Source of the DNA: Burkholderiales bacterium | GTDB taxonomy: Bacteria; Pseudomonadota; Gammaproteobacteria; Burkholderiales; SG8-41 | Length of the DNA: 64,000 nucleotides | Assembly: GCA_030684405.1 (NCBI GenBank) | Contig: JAUXYA010000029.1 | Coordinates: 145,147 to 209,146 of the forward strand | Direction of reading: 5' to 3' | Part shown: positions 10,828-23,265 of the stretch, one piece after another | Layout of the letters: each line of letters begins with the position of its first letter | Numbering within the stretch: position 1 is the first letter of the stretch | The notes under the pieces: model-generated | Seen by the model: the letters and a program-made list of their open reading frames with translations, nothing else | The model's database searches: none | What the model was told of the DNA's origin: nothing | Program-made: the position numbers and the translations under genes

Positions 10828-11040
10828 ATGACCACTGTACGTGTCAAGGAAAACGAACCGTTTGAAGTCGCACTGCGCCGCTTCAAACGTACTGTTGAAA
10901 AGACTGGCTTGCTGACCGAACTGCGCGCCCGCGAGTTTTACGAGAAGCCTACCGCCGAGCGCAAGCGCAAGCTGGCCGCCGCGGTCAAACGCACGCACAA
11001 GCGCCTGCGCTCTCAGTTGCTGCCGCCGAAACTGTACTGA
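10828..11040 (+). CDS. rpsU: 30S ribosomal protein S21
   Basis: 70 aa, [29 protein letters not shown]... Confidence 0.97.
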   Translation: MTTVRVKENEPFEVALRRFKRTVEKTGLLTELRAREFYEKPTAERKRKLAAAVKRTHKRLRSQLLPPKLY

Positions 11041-11060
11041 TCCCCGGGACGGTTTTAGCC

Positions 11061-11092
11061 AAGGGTGCGGAGGCCAGTCCCCGCACCCTTTT
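11061..11092 (+). terminator. Terminator/attenuator hairpin after rpsU
   Basis: aagggtgcgg-N10-ccgcaccctt then ttg. Confidence 0.65.
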
Positions 11093-11113
11093 GTCGTTTA
11101 TGGAAAGCCCAGC

Positions 11114-11563
11114 ATGGGATTGCGTAATCAGATCAATGATGACCTGAAGGCTGCGATGCGCAGCGGCGATACTGCGCGCCGCGACACCATTCGTCTGCTG
11201 ACTGCCGCGCTTAAGCAGCGCGAGGTGGACGAGCGCACGACGCTGACTGACACCGATGTGCTGGTCGTGATCGAAAAAATGATCAAGCAGCGCCGCGATT
11301 CGATTTCCCAGTTTGAGCAGGGCGGGCGCGAAGACCTTGCAGCAAAGGAAAGGCAGGAACTCCAGCTGTTGCAGGCCTACATGCCGCAGGCCATGGACGA
11401 GGATGAGGTTGCCGCAGCCGTTACGGCGGCAGTGGCGGAAACCGGTGCGGCAGGACCGGCGGACATGGGCAAGGTGATGGCCTTGCTGAAGCAGAAGCTC
11501 GCCGGCCGTGCCGACATGGGCAAGGTCTCGGCTGCAGTCAAGGCGCATCTCGTCAAAGCCTAG
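11114..11563 (+). CDS. yqeY: GatB/YqeY domain protein
   Basis: LRNQINDDLKAAMRSGDTARRDTIRLLTAALKQREVDER; syntenic between rpsU and dnaG. Confidence 0.92.
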   Translation: MGLRNQINDDLKAAMRSGDTARRDTIRLLTAALKQREVDERTTLTDTDVLVVIEKMIKQRRDSISQFEQGGREDLAAKERQELQLLQAYMPQAMDEDEVAAAVTAAVAETGAAGPADMGKVMALLKQKLAGRADMGKVSAAVKAHLVKA

Positions 11564-11685
11564 ACTTCTGTTTTTTTAGAGCTTTTTCTCGGGTGCGGCG
11601 GACTTTCTCCGCTACCCTATAATTCCCTGATTGCCGCAGCCTGTTCCGGGCTGCGAATTCCGGAATGGAGCCTCGCGCAGCGCGC

Positions 11686-13383
11686 ATGATTCCACAGTCG
11701 TTCATCCAGGATCTGCTCGGCCGCGTCGACATCGTCGAGGTCATTGACCGGTACGTGAAGCTCAAGCGCACCGGGTCGAACTTCGCGGCCTGCTGCCCCT
11801 TTCACACCGAGAAATCCCCCTCGTTCACGGTCAGTCCGACCAAGCAGTTTTACCATTGCTTCGGCTGTGGTGCCCACGGCACGGCCATCGGTTTCATGAT
11901 GGAGTACGGGGGTATGGGTTTCGTCGACGCGGTCAAGGACCTGGCCCAGGGCGTAGGCATGCAGGTGCCGGAAGACGCGCGTTCAGGGGAATATCAGCGC
12001 AAGGCCGGTGAGGGCGCCGACCTCTACGGCGTGCTGTTGCAGGCTGCGCAGTTTTACCGCAACCAGCTGAAGGATGCGCCGCGCGCGATCGAATACCTGA
12101 AGAAACGCGGTCTCTCCGGGGAAATAGCAAAGCGTTTCGGCATCGGTTACGCCCCGGATGGCTGGCAGAACCTCGAGCAGGTGTTTTCCGACTACACGAA
12201 TCCGGCGCTGAATGTCGCCGGCCTGGTGAAGCACAACGAGGAAGGCCGTCGCTACGACGTGTTCCGTGACCGCATCATGTTTCCTATCGTTGATGTGAAG
12301 GGAAACATCATCGGGTTTGGCGGGCGCGTGCTCGGTGACGGGGAACCCAAGTATCTGAACTCCCCGGAAACCCCGGTGTTCGAGAAGGGGCGCGAACTCT
12401 ACGGGCTGTTCCAGGCGCGGCGTGCGATCCGCGACGCAGGCTGCGTGATTGTGGTCGAGGGTTACATGGACGTGGTGGCCCTGGCACAGGCTGGTGTCGA
12501 GTATGCGGTGGCGACGCTGGGCACCGCGACTACGCCGGTGCATGTGCAGAAGCTGATGCGCCAGTCTGATGAAGTGGTGTTCTGTTTTGATGGTGATGCT
12601 GCGGGGCGCCGTGCGGCGTGGCGCGCGCTGGAAAACAGTCTGGGCCATCTGGCCGATGGCAAGCAGTTGCGCTTCCTGTTCCTGCCCGAGGGGGAGGATC
12701 CCGACACCTATGTGCGCCAGCACGGCAAGGCGGCATTCGAAGCGCTGCTCGCCAAGGCGGATCCGCTGTCGAGATTTCTGATCGACGAGTTGACTTCACG
12801 CGTTGATGCGCGGAGCTCTGAGGGGCGGGCCAAGTTGCTGCAGCAGGCAAAACCGCTGGTGAAGCAGATTGCCGCGCCGATGCTGTCGCTGCTGATCCGC
12901 AAGGAACTGGCGCAGCTTGCGGGTGTGACGCAGCAGGAACTCGACGCGCAGTTTGAGATCCATGGACAACCGGCCCCCGCGCCGCAGAGGCGCGCGACGG
13001 CCGCCAGACCCTCCATCCTGCGCACCATGCTGGACTTGATTGTCTGCGACCCGGGCCTGGGCAAGTCGATAGACCGTGCCGAATTGGCGAGCGGAATCGA
13101 ACTGTCGATACCGGAACTGGACCGCGAGGACTGGAAAATCCTGGATGCCTTGCTCGAGGCACTGGAGAAGCACGCGCAAGGCGCGAAACTTGGTGAAACA
13201 TTCCGCGGGACGCCGCTGGAACCGGCGATGCATCTGGCGGAAGCGCGCGCATTGAAGATCATGGATCAATTGCCGTCTCCGGCAGAGCGCGAGGCCGAAT
13301 TCCACGATGCGTGGCTGCAGGTATTGGGCCGGATCCGCAAGTTCGAGGCTGCACGTTCCGCGGGACCCGCAGTCAAGGCTTGA
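11686..13383 (+). CDS. dnaG: DNA primase
   Basis: MIPQSFIQDLLGRVDIVEVIDRYVKLKRTGSNFAACCPFHTEKSPSF, zinc-binding region and TOPRIM VVEGYMDVVAL. Confidence 0.96.
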   Translation: MIPQSFIQDLLGRVDIVEVIDRYVKLKRTGSNFAACCPFHTEKSPSFTVSPTKQFYHCFGCGAHGTAIGFMMEYGGMGFVDAVKDLAQGVGMQVPEDARSGEYQRKAGEGADLYGVLLQAAQFYRNQLKDAPRAIEYLKKRGLSGEIAKRFGIGYAPDGWQNLEQVFSDYTNPALNVAGLVKHNEEGRRYDVFRDRIMFPIVDVKGNIIGFGGRVLGDGEPKYLNSPETPVFEKGRELYGLFQARRAIRDAGCVIVVEGYMDVVALAQAGVEYAVATLGTATTPVHVQKLMRQSDEVVFCFDGDAAGRRAAWRALENSLGHLADGKQLRFLFLPEGEDPDTYVRQHGKAAFEALLAKADPLSRFLIDELTSRVDARSSEGRAKLLQQAKPLVKQIAAPMLSLLIRKELAQLAGVTQQELDAQFEIHGQPAPAPQRRATAARPSILRTMLDLIVCDPGLGKSIDRAELASGIELSIPELDREDWKILDALLEALEKHAQGAKLGETFRGTPLEPAMHLAEARALKIMDQLPSPAEREAEFHDAWLQVLGRIRKFEAARSAGPAVKA

Positions 13384-13517
13384 TCGGCTGTGCCGTGCGG
13401 CGGCGAAAGTTGTTATGAAACAGAAGCTTGAGAGGTATTTTTGTGAGTGTCAGCGGGTGATGTTTAAGGTATAATTTGCGGTTTTTCACCGAACCGTTGT
13501 CCGGCGGAGCCTAATCC

Positions 13518-15842
<2,325 letters not shown>

Positions 15843-15877
15843 GATTGCGCCCGGTGCGCGGGTGAAGGCCGGAACGC

Positions 15878-15954
<77 letters not shown>

Positions 15955-16036
15955 GCAGTGCCGTGGGCCGGCACAAACCCCGTGAAAACAGGGGATGCCA
16001 GGCTCCGGGTTTGAGGTTTGCCAGGAGGAGTGCAGC

Positions 16037-16846
16037 ATGGCCGGATCCGTTACGGCGGAAAATCCCGTGAAAATGATGATGCGCGCCGGCAGGGTCGCCC
16101 TGGGCATGAATGTCCGGCTGGCGCGTTCTGGCGACATTGCGCGGATCGCCAAGTCCAGCGGCCATGATTTCATTTTCATTGATGCGCAGCACTCGCTGTT
16201 CAATCTCGAGACCATCGGCCATATCGCCCAGGCCGCGCTTGGTTGCGGCATCGCGCCGTTGGTCAGGGTACGCAGCTGCGACGATCCCGACACCTCTTTG
16301 CTGCTGGACAACGGCGTCACCGGCATCGTGTTTCCCGACATCAGCAGTGCCGACGAGGCAAAGCGAGCGGTCGACCGCGCGAAATTTCCGCCAGTCGGCC
16401 GCCGTTCGGTGGTCGGCGGGTATGCCATTTTCGATTTTCGCTCAATGCCGGTATCCGAGGCAGTGCCCGCCCTGCAGGAAAACACGCTGGTGGCCTGCAT
16501 GATCGAATCCCCGTCCGGCGTCGAGAACATCGATGCCATAGCTGCAGTCGAAGGTGTCGACGTGATCCACATCGGCATAAACGACCTGCTCACGGCGATG
16601 GGCAAGCCCGGGCAGTTCGGAGATGCCGAAGCGGCTGCGGCTATTGAAAAAGTGATCGCTGCCACGCTACGCCATGGAAAAATCGCCGGGGTCGGCGGCG
16701 ATCGTCATCTGCCGCGTCAGATGGAGTACATCCGCCGCGGCGCGCGCTTTATTACCACCAATAGTGAAATTGCATTCATCATGGCCGAAGCCTCGCGAGT
16801 AACTGGCGAGCTTCGGCGGGCGTTGCAGTCCGGTGTTCCGGGCTGA
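16037..16846 (+). CDS. HpcH/HpaI aldolase/citrate lyase family protein
   Basis: DFIFIDAQHSLFNLETI, GVTGIVFPDISSADEAKRAVD, MIESPSGVENIDAIAAVEGVDVIHIGINDL. Confidence 0.9.
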   Translation: MAGSVTAENPVKMMMRAGRVALGMNVRLARSGDIARIAKSSGHDFIFIDAQHSLFNLETIGHIAQAALGCGIAPLVRVRSCDDPDTSLLLDNGVTGIVFPDISSADEAKRAVDRAKFPPVGRRSVVGGYAIFDFRSMPVSEAVPALQENTLVACMIESPSGVENIDAIAAVEGVDVIHIGINDLLTAMGKPGQFGDAEAAAAIEKVIAATLRHGKIAGVGGDRHLPRQMEYIRRGARFITTNSEIAFIMAEASRVTGELRRALQSGVPG

Positions 16847-16884
16847 TTCAAGTGGTTGTTTGTATTCATAAAAGAGGAAAAATC

Positions 16885-17865
16885 ATGGAAAAAATTCTGA
16901 AGCCGGCAGCTGCCGGCATGATCGCGGCAGCCTTGGCTCTGCCGGTTGTTGTACAGGCGCAGGCCAACTGGGCGCCGACCAAACCGATTCGGATGATCGT
17001 GCCCTTCCCGCCGGGCGGCAGCAATGACATCGTTGGCCGCCTGGTCGCCAATGACCTGAGTCCGCTGCTCGGCCAGCAAGTGGTGATCGACAACCGCGGC
17101 GGTGCCGGCGGCATCATCGGCTCCGAGATTGCCGCCAATTCACAGGCCGACGGCCACACTCTGCTGATCGCTTCGGTGGCTTTTGCCTACAACCCGTCGA
17201 TTTACAAGTCGCAGGTGCGCTTCGACCCGGAGAAGTCCTTCACTCCCATTTCGCTGATCGGCACCGGCCCGAGCGCGCTGACGGTGAATCCGAAGATGGC
17301 GGCAAGGACCACCAAGGAACTGCTCGACATGGCCAAGGCCAAGCCGGGCACGCTGAACTACGCCACCGCGGGCATCGGCAGTTTCCAGCATCTGAGTACG
17401 GAGATGCTGAAATTGAAGGCGAAAATCGACATCACCCATATCCCTTTCAAGGGCGGCGGCCCGGCGATGGCTGATGTGATTGCCGGCAACACCCAGATCA
17501 CGATGGGCTCGCTGCTGCAGCTGGTGCCGCATATCCAGGGCAACCGGCTCCGTCTGCTGGCCGTGGGCAGCGCCAAGCGAAACAGCGCTTTTCCCAACAC
17601 GCCGACGGTCGCGGAAACGGTTCCGGGCTACGAAGCGAACAACTGGTGGGGCATTCTCGCACCTGCGGGCCTTCCTGCGGCCGCTGTGCGCACCCTCGAG
17701 GCGGCGGTGAAGAAGGTCGTCGAGAATCCGGAGATGCAGAAGAAGTTTGATTCCCAGGGTGCCGAGGTTGCGTACATGAATTCTGCCACTTACGGCAAGT
17801 TCATCCGCGCCGAGACGGCCAAGTGGTCCGCGGTTGTGCGCGACGCCGGCATCAAGGCGGAATGA
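16885..17865 (+). CDS. Bug/TctC family substrate-binding protein
   Basis: PIRMIVPFPPGGSNDIVGRLVA, VIDNRGGAGGIIGSEIAA, ITHIPFKGGGPA. Confidence 0.92.
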   Translation: MEKILKPAAAGMIAAALALPVVVQAQANWAPTKPIRMIVPFPPGGSNDIVGRLVANDLSPLLGQQVVIDNRGGAGGIIGSEIAANSQADGHTLLIASVAFAYNPSIYKSQVRFDPEKSFTPISLIGTGPSALTVNPKMAARTTKELLDMAKAKPGTLNYATAGIGSFQHLSTEMLKLKAKIDITHIPFKGGGPAMADVIAGNTQITMGSLLQLVPHIQGNRLRLLAVGSAKRNSAFPNTPTVAETVPGYEANNWWGILAPAGLPAAAVRTLEAAVKKVVENPEMQKKFDSQGAEVAYMNSATYGKFIRAETAKWSAVVRDAGIKAE

Positions 17866-17909
17866 TCTGACCGGGCGGCCCTGCCGCCCCTTTTTTTGGG
17901 AGAGAGAAA

Positions 17910-18881
17910 ATGCCTCATGTCGTTCGCATCCACCAGAACGGTGGCCCGGAACAAATGAAGTGGGAAGAAGTTGCAGTTGCCGAACCCGGGCCCGGAGAAG
18001 TCCGTGTCCGCAACACCGCAGTGGGATTGAACTACATCGATACTTACCACCGCTCCGGCCTTTATCCGATGCCCTTGCCGCTGGTGCTCGGTTCGGAAGG
18101 TGCAGGCGTGGTTGAAGCTGTCGGACCCAAGGTCAAGGAATTCAAGGTCGGCGACCGCGTCGCTTATGCGCAGCCCATCGGGGCCTACGCCGAGGTGCTG
18201 ATTCGTCCGGTCGCGCGGCTGGTGAAAATACCTGCGGGCATCAAGGATGAAACTGCTGCAGCGATGATGCTCAAGGGCATGACGGCCTGGTACCTGTGCC
18301 GCCGCACTTATCGTGTGAAAAAGGGCGATACCATTGTCGTCCATGCCGCCGCCGGAGGGGTTGGCCAGATTCTCTGCCAGTGGGCAAGGCATCTTGGTGC
18401 AACGGTGATCGGCACAGTCGGTAGCGACGAGAAAGTCGCGCTGGCGAAGAAGGTCGGCTGCAAGCACGTGGTGGTGATGTCGCGTGAAAACCTGCCTGAA
18501 CGCGTGAAGGCGATCACCAAGGGCAAGGGCGTGCCCGTGGTCTACGACGGCGTGGGTAAGGACACCTTCATGGCCTCGCTGGACTGCCTCTCGCCGCTGG
18601 GACTGATGGCGAGTTTCGGCAATGCCTCCGGCGCCGTGGCCCCGGTCAACATCGGCATCCTCGCGCAGAAGGGTTCGCTGTTCCTGACCCGGCCGACGCT
18701 GGTGACCTACACTTCAGCGCGGGAGGACCTGCTGACCGCAACGCGCGAGCTGTTCGCCGTGGTGAAAAAGGGCGCGGTCAAAATCACCATCAACCAGCGT
18801 TATCCGCTGCGCGAGGCTGCCCAGGCTCATCGCGATCTGGAATCGCGAAAAACCACCGGCTCAACGGTGTTGCTGCCCTAG
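17910..18881 (+). CDS. Quinone oxidoreductase (zinc-type MDR family)
   Basis: VGLNYIDTYHRSGLYPMPLPLVLGSEGAGVVEAVG, VHAAAGGVGQILCQWARHLGATVIGTVG. Confidence 0.92.
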   Translation: MPHVVRIHQNGGPEQMKWEEVAVAEPGPGEVRVRNTAVGLNYIDTYHRSGLYPMPLPLVLGSEGAGVVEAVGPKVKEFKVGDRVAYAQPIGAYAEVLIRPVARLVKIPAGIKDETAAAMMLKGMTAWYLCRRTYRVKKGDTIVVHAAAGGVGQILCQWARHLGATVIGTVGSDEKVALAKKVGCKHVVVMSRENLPERVKAITKGKGVPVVYDGVGKDTFMASLDCLSPLGLMASFGNASGAVAPVNIGILAQKGSLFLTRPTLVTYTSAREDLLTATRELFAVVKKGAVKITINQRYPLREAAQAHRDLESRKTTGSTVLLP

Positions 18882-19109
18882 TTGCATCGGTCGTGGCGTG
18901 GTTCTCCGGCATCGGGGGATGTCGCGCCTGCTTCCTTTGGCCGGAATATCCCCGCAAGCCTTCTGAAAGCTGTGCTTTGCCGCAGCCTGTGCTGAACATC
19001 CAGAGGGCGGAGCGGTCCTATGGGAGCCGACTGGACGCGGCATGTGTTGGGTTCCGCAGCTATGCGGGCCCTTCATGAATCCGCAAACGCTATCTGTCAG
19101 GATGACCGC

Positions 19110-19496
19110 ATGAATAAACGATCTTGGATTTTTGCCGGTCTGGCGCTGTCAGCGGGATGGGCACAGGCACAGGCACAGGAGCCGGCGCAAGTGCAGGTCC
19201 CCGTGGAAGAACGCAGCCGCGCCGTCCAGCAGGGGCAGTACCGTGCGGGCATGGCCCATCGCGAGTTGCAGCAGGCCCGCCACGAGGCGAAGCTTGCGGA
19301 ACAGGACGTGCTGAATCTGCGCGATGCCCACGTGGCGGCGCAGCGGCAGGCAGACCATTACAAGCGCGAACTCGAGGCAGCGGAGAAAGCGCAGGTTGCT
19401 GCCCGTAACCGTCTTTCCGCAGCGCAACAGGCTTATGACAAGGCGGTCAATGCCGTCGATGCTGCGCACCGCGGCGTTCCCGCTGCGGGGCAGTGA
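19110..19496 (+). CDS. Small secreted coiled-coil protein of unknown function
   Basis: Signal peptide followed by Ala/Gln/Arg-rich heptad-like helix. Confidence 0.6.
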   Translation: MNKRSWIFAGLALSAGWAQAQAQEPAQVQVPVEERSRAVQQGQYRAGMAHRELQQARHEAKLAEQDVLNLRDAHVAAQRQADHYKRELEAAEKAQVAARNRLSAAQQAYDKAVNAVDAAHRGVPAAGQ

Positions 19497-19508
19497 GCGT
19501 CAGGTATC

Positions 19509-20285
19509 TCAGGCGCGGCGGCTGCTCGCGCCGCCATCGACGGTGATGATCGTACCCGTCGTGTAACCCGACAGCGGTGAACACAGGAACGCCACCAGCG
19601 CGCCGATCTCTTCGACCGTGGCCATGCGGCCAAACGGCGATTTGTTGAGCAGTTCCGGCCAGCGTTCAGCATTGCCGAGTTCTTTCGTGGCGCGCTCGCG
19701 CAGCCGCTTGACGGCGCGATCAGTGGCGGTTCCACCGGGGTTGATGCCAACAACCCGCACGCCGAACGCCGGGCTTTCGGCGCCCAGCGCGCGCGTGAAC
19801 GCCATCAGTGCTGCATTACCCATGCTGCCGGCAATGTAACTGGCCACGGGGCGTTCACCTGCCGCGCCGATCACGTTGACGATCACGCCGCTTTTGCGTT
19901 CGCGCATCCGGGCATAGATTTCCCGGGTGATATCGATGAAGCCAAAGACCTTGAGGTCCCAGGACTTTTTCCAGGTTTCGTCATCGAGCGTGTCCAGCGT
20001 GCCCTGGGGAATCGCGCCCGCGTTGTTGACCAGGAAGTCGACGTCGCGGCAGTCCCGAGCCAGTGCAATTGCCTTGCTGGCGACGGACAGATCCAGCGCA
20101 TGGCAATGCACGTTTACATGATGCTCTGCGGTAATTTGTGCTTTTGCGGCATCGAGGTCCGCAGCGCTGCGTGCCGCGAGATGAAGGTTGCAGCCTTCCC
20201 GTGCCAAGAGACGGGCGGCGCCGAGGCCGATGCCGCGGGAGCCGCCGGTGATCAGTGCATACTTGCCTTTAAGTCCCAGATCCAT
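19509..20285 (-). CDS. SDR family NAD(P)-dependent oxidoreductase
   Basis: KYALITGGSRGIGLGAARLLAREG, VDFLVNNAGAIPQG; ATG at 20285 chosen over the longer ORF. Confidence 0.9.
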   Translation of the reverse strand: MDLGLKGKYALITGGSRGIGLGAARLLAREGCNLHLAARSAADLDAAKAQITAEHHVNVHCHALDLSVASKAIALARDCRDVDFLVNNAGAIPQGTLDTLDDETWKKSWDLKVFGFIDITREIYARMRERKSGVIVNVIGAAGERPVASYIAGSMGNAALMAFTRALGAESPAFGVRVVGINPGGTATDRAVKRLRERATKELGNAERWPELLNKSPFGRMATVEEIGALVAFLCSPLSGYTTGTIITVDGGASSRRA

Positions 20286-20452
20286 GTTTTCTCCTAGGCT
20301 GTCGTGAACTGGCGACGGCTGCGACATGTTAACACCGCGGCTTTGTTGCGAGGTCAACCACTGTTTGCGCGCCGCGTTACAGGATCACGACTCGAGGAGT
20401 TCGGGTTGCATCGCGATCACGCGAACCGATGTTCAGATTACATGGAGAGATC

Positions 20453-20728
20453 ATGACCAGACTACTGACTACACTGCTTGCTGCCGGATTCACTGCAATC
20501 ACTTTCAACGCTGCCGCGCAGACTGCACCTGCACCTGCTAAAGCCGATCCGGTCAAGGCGACGCCGGCAACACCGGCTGCGCCGGCCAAGACTGATGCGG
20601 CAAAGGCGACGCCTGCGTCGCCGGCAACGCCACCTTCCGCCGAAGCCAAGACTGACAAGCCGAAAAAGGCAAAGGCGTCGAGCAAGAAAAAAGCCAAGGC
20701 CAAGAGCACCAAGAAGAAAGCTGGCTGA
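20453..20728 (+). CDS. Ala/Pro/Lys-rich low-complexity protein with signal peptide
   Basis: MTRLLTTLLAAGFTAITFNAAAQTAPAPAKADPVK... C-terminus KKAKASSKKKAKAKSTKKKAG. Confidence 0.55.
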   Translation: MTRLLTTLLAAGFTAITFNAAAQTAPAPAKADPVKATPATPAAPAKTDAAKATPASPATPPSAEAKTDKPKKAKASSKKKAKAKSTKKKAG

Positions 20729-20845
20729 GGGTTTGCTGCATCGAGCGCCGCCGCGACTGGCAGCGCGTTACAATCATGGGAGGCAGGCGCTATGCGCCTG
20801 CCTTCTTTTTTAACGGCATCGACCTTCAAAATATCAATATAATCA

Positions 20846-21982
20846 ATGGTTTATATAGACTCCGCGAATGGCGCGCAATACTCCACGGACAGCGCGCGCT
20901 GGTGTGGCGACTCCGGCGCCTATCTGAATCTGGCACCCGGGCCGGGCTTGACTCGGGATGCCATCCAATGCGACGTGCGCTCGGTGTGGCGATATGCCGC
21001 CGCGATCAGCGTCGATGCAGGCGGCGCCGTTTCGCTGGGCGAAGGCGGCACACCGCTGCTTGAACGCAGATGGAATGGCCAGCCCGTGAAGTTCAAGCTG
21101 GAATTCATGATGCCGACCGGTTCGTTCAAGGATCGCGGTATGACGGTGATGGTCAGCTACCTGAAAAGCCGTGGCATCGATTATGTGCTCGAGGATTCAT
21201 CCGGCAACGCTGGGGCCTCGCTGTCAGCTTACGCAGCCGCGGCAGACATGCGCTGCCGCATCCTCGTACCGGAAAGTGCGTCCTACCCGAAAATCGCGCA
21301 GATCGCCGCCTGCGGCGCTGATGTCGTGACCGTACGCGGCTCGCGTCAGGATGTCGCCGATGCGGCGCTGCGCATGAGCAGCGAAATTTTTTACGCCAGC
21401 CACAACTGGCAGCCCTTTTTCATTGAGGGCACCAAGACGCTGGCCTACGAACTCTGGGAATCGCTGGGTTTTTGTGCGCCGGATAACGTGGTGACGCCGC
21501 TGGGCTACGGCAGCAACGTGCTCGGCCTGGACCGCGGCTTTGACGAACTGCTGCGCAACGGCGAGATTGCCAAACGGCCGCGCATCTTCGGTGTGCAAGC
21601 CGCGAACTGTGCGCCTTGCCACGCGGCCTGGCTGTCGGGGGGCGAGGCGCCGGTGCCGGTGATCGTGACGCCGACGGTGGCAGAGGGCATTGCCTCGGCA
21701 CAACCAACGCGGCTGCGCGAGGTGTTGCAAGCGGTGCGCCGCTCGGATGGCGCCATTGCCGCGGTCAGCGAGGACGAGATCGTCGCCGCACTCCGTGCGC
21801 TGGCGCATATGGGGTTTTATGTCGAGCCCACCTGCGCGGCCGCCGCAGCAGGACTCACGCAGTGGTTTGCGTCCGGCACGATTCGTCCCGACGAAACCAC
21901 GGTCGTTGTGCTCACTGGCAGCGGACTGAAGAGCTCGGAGCGCATCGGGCAGCTGCTCAATCTTCAGCCACGCACGATGTGA
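20846..21982 (+). CDS. Threonine synthase-like / PLP-dependent fold-type II enzyme
   Basis: EGGTPLLERRWNGQPVKFKLEFMMPTGSFKDRGMTVMVSYLK (PLP lysine), SSGNAGASLSAYAA. Confidence 0.85.
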   Translation: MVYIDSANGAQYSTDSARWCGDSGAYLNLAPGPGLTRDAIQCDVRSVWRYAAAISVDAGGAVSLGEGGTPLLERRWNGQPVKFKLEFMMPTGSFKDRGMTVMVSYLKSRGIDYVLEDSSGNAGASLSAYAAAADMRCRILVPESASYPKIAQIAACGADVVTVRGSRQDVADAALRMSSEIFYASHNWQPFFIEGTKTLAYELWESLGFCAPDNVVTPLGYGSNVLGLDRGFDELLRNGEIAKRPRIFGVQAANCAPCHAAWLSGGEAPVPVIVTPTVAEGIASAQPTRLREVLQAVRRSDGAIAAVSEDEIVAALRALAHMGFYVEPTCAAAAAGLTQWFASGTIRPDETTVVVLTGSGLKSSERIGQLLNLQPRTM

Positions 21983-22102
21983 GGAGGGCTGCTGGCGCTC
22001 GCATGATGGACCACGCCGCGACTTTCTTGACAGTTCCCGGTGGCGGCGCCTAGATTCTTGCCCTCGCGCAGTTTTCTTTCCCCAGGACACAGGATCGCAT
22101 TC

Positions 22103-23260
22103 ATGAAAATCACTGCCGTCAAAAGCTATGCCGTACATCCGGGCTGGCGCAAGAATCTCATTTTCGTCAAAGTCGAGACCGATGCCGGCATCCACGGCTG
22201 GGGCGAGTCCTACTCACAGTACGATCGCGACACCGCGGTAATGGCGCAGCTCAATGCACTGGGCCCCTACATGGTCGGCCGCAGTCCCTTCGACATCAAG
22301 CATTTCACGCAATTTGCTTTTGACGACTACGCGGCGCGCCGCGGGTCGGTGGAACTGTTCTGCGCAATCAGCGGCATCGAACAGGCGATGTGGGACATCG
22401 TTGGCAAGGCGACGCAGCAGCCGGTCTACAACCTGCTCGGCGGCAAGTACCGCGAGAAAATCCGCGTCTATGCAAATGGTTGGAGCTACGGTATGAAGGA
22501 GCCGGATGACTACGCCCGTGCCGCGGAGAAGGTGGTCAAGATGGACTTCACCGCGATGAAGTTCGATCCACTGCCGGCACCGTGGCGCACCTACATCCCG
22601 AAGGAGCACGAGAGGCGCGCGGTCCGCGTCGTCAAGGCAATCCGCGATGCGGTCGGTCCCGATGTCGACTTGCTGATCGAGCAGCATCGTCGGCTGGCGC
22701 CGATGCATGCGATACGCCTCGACAGGCAGCTTGCCGAATTCGATCTCTACTGGATGGAGGAATCCTGCCAGGCAGAATATCCGGATGAACTGGCGCTGAT
22801 CCGCCGTGAAACCGGCATTCCCATGGTCATCGGTGAGGCCACGTACACGAAGACCGGTTTCCGCCCTTTGCTGGAAAAGCGTTCTGCCGACATCCTCAAC
22901 CCTGATGTGGCCTGCGTCGGCGGCATTCTGGAATTGAAGGAAATTGCGGCGATGGCCGAACCTTTTCTGGTGGCCATGTCCCCGCACAACTACAACTCGA
23001 CGCTGGTTGCGCTGGCATCCACGGTGCACGCTTCGGCGACGATGCCGAACTTCATTATCACCGAATATTTTCTGCCCTTCGTCGAGTTCTGCGACAGGAT
23101 TTCGCCCAACCAGCTCAAGCCGAAAAACGGCTACATCGAGCTGCCCACCGCGCCGGGACTCGGCGTGGATGTGCTGGAGGAAGAACTGAAGAAACACCCG
23201 GCTAAAGTGTATCCGGCGCGCAAACTCCGCCACCCTGCCGACGAGCACGGCGGCATCTGA
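22103..23260 (+). CDS. Mandelate racemase/muconate lactonizing (enolase superfamily) protein
   Basis: MKITAVKSYAVHPGWRKNLIFVKVETDAGIHGWGES, SGIEQAMWDIVGKATQQPVYNLLGGKYR, WMEESCQAEYPDELALIRRETGIPMVIGE. Confidence 0.88.
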   Translation: MKITAVKSYAVHPGWRKNLIFVKVETDAGIHGWGESYSQYDRDTAVMAQLNALGPYMVGRSPFDIKHFTQFAFDDYAARRGSVELFCAISGIEQAMWDIVGKATQQPVYNLLGGKYREKIRVYANGWSYGMKEPDDYARAAEKVVKMDFTAMKFDPLPAPWRTYIPKEHERRAVRVVKAIRDAVGPDVDLLIEQHRRLAPMHAIRLDRQLAEFDLYWMEESCQAEYPDELALIRRETGIPMVIGEATYTKTGFRPLLEKRSADILNPDVACVGGILELKEIAAMAEPFLVAMSPHNYNSTLVALASTVHASATMPNFIITEYFLPFVEFCDRISPNQLKPKNGYIELPTAPGLGVDVLEEELKKHPAKVYPARKLRHPADEHGGI

Positions 23261-23265
23261 GCGGA

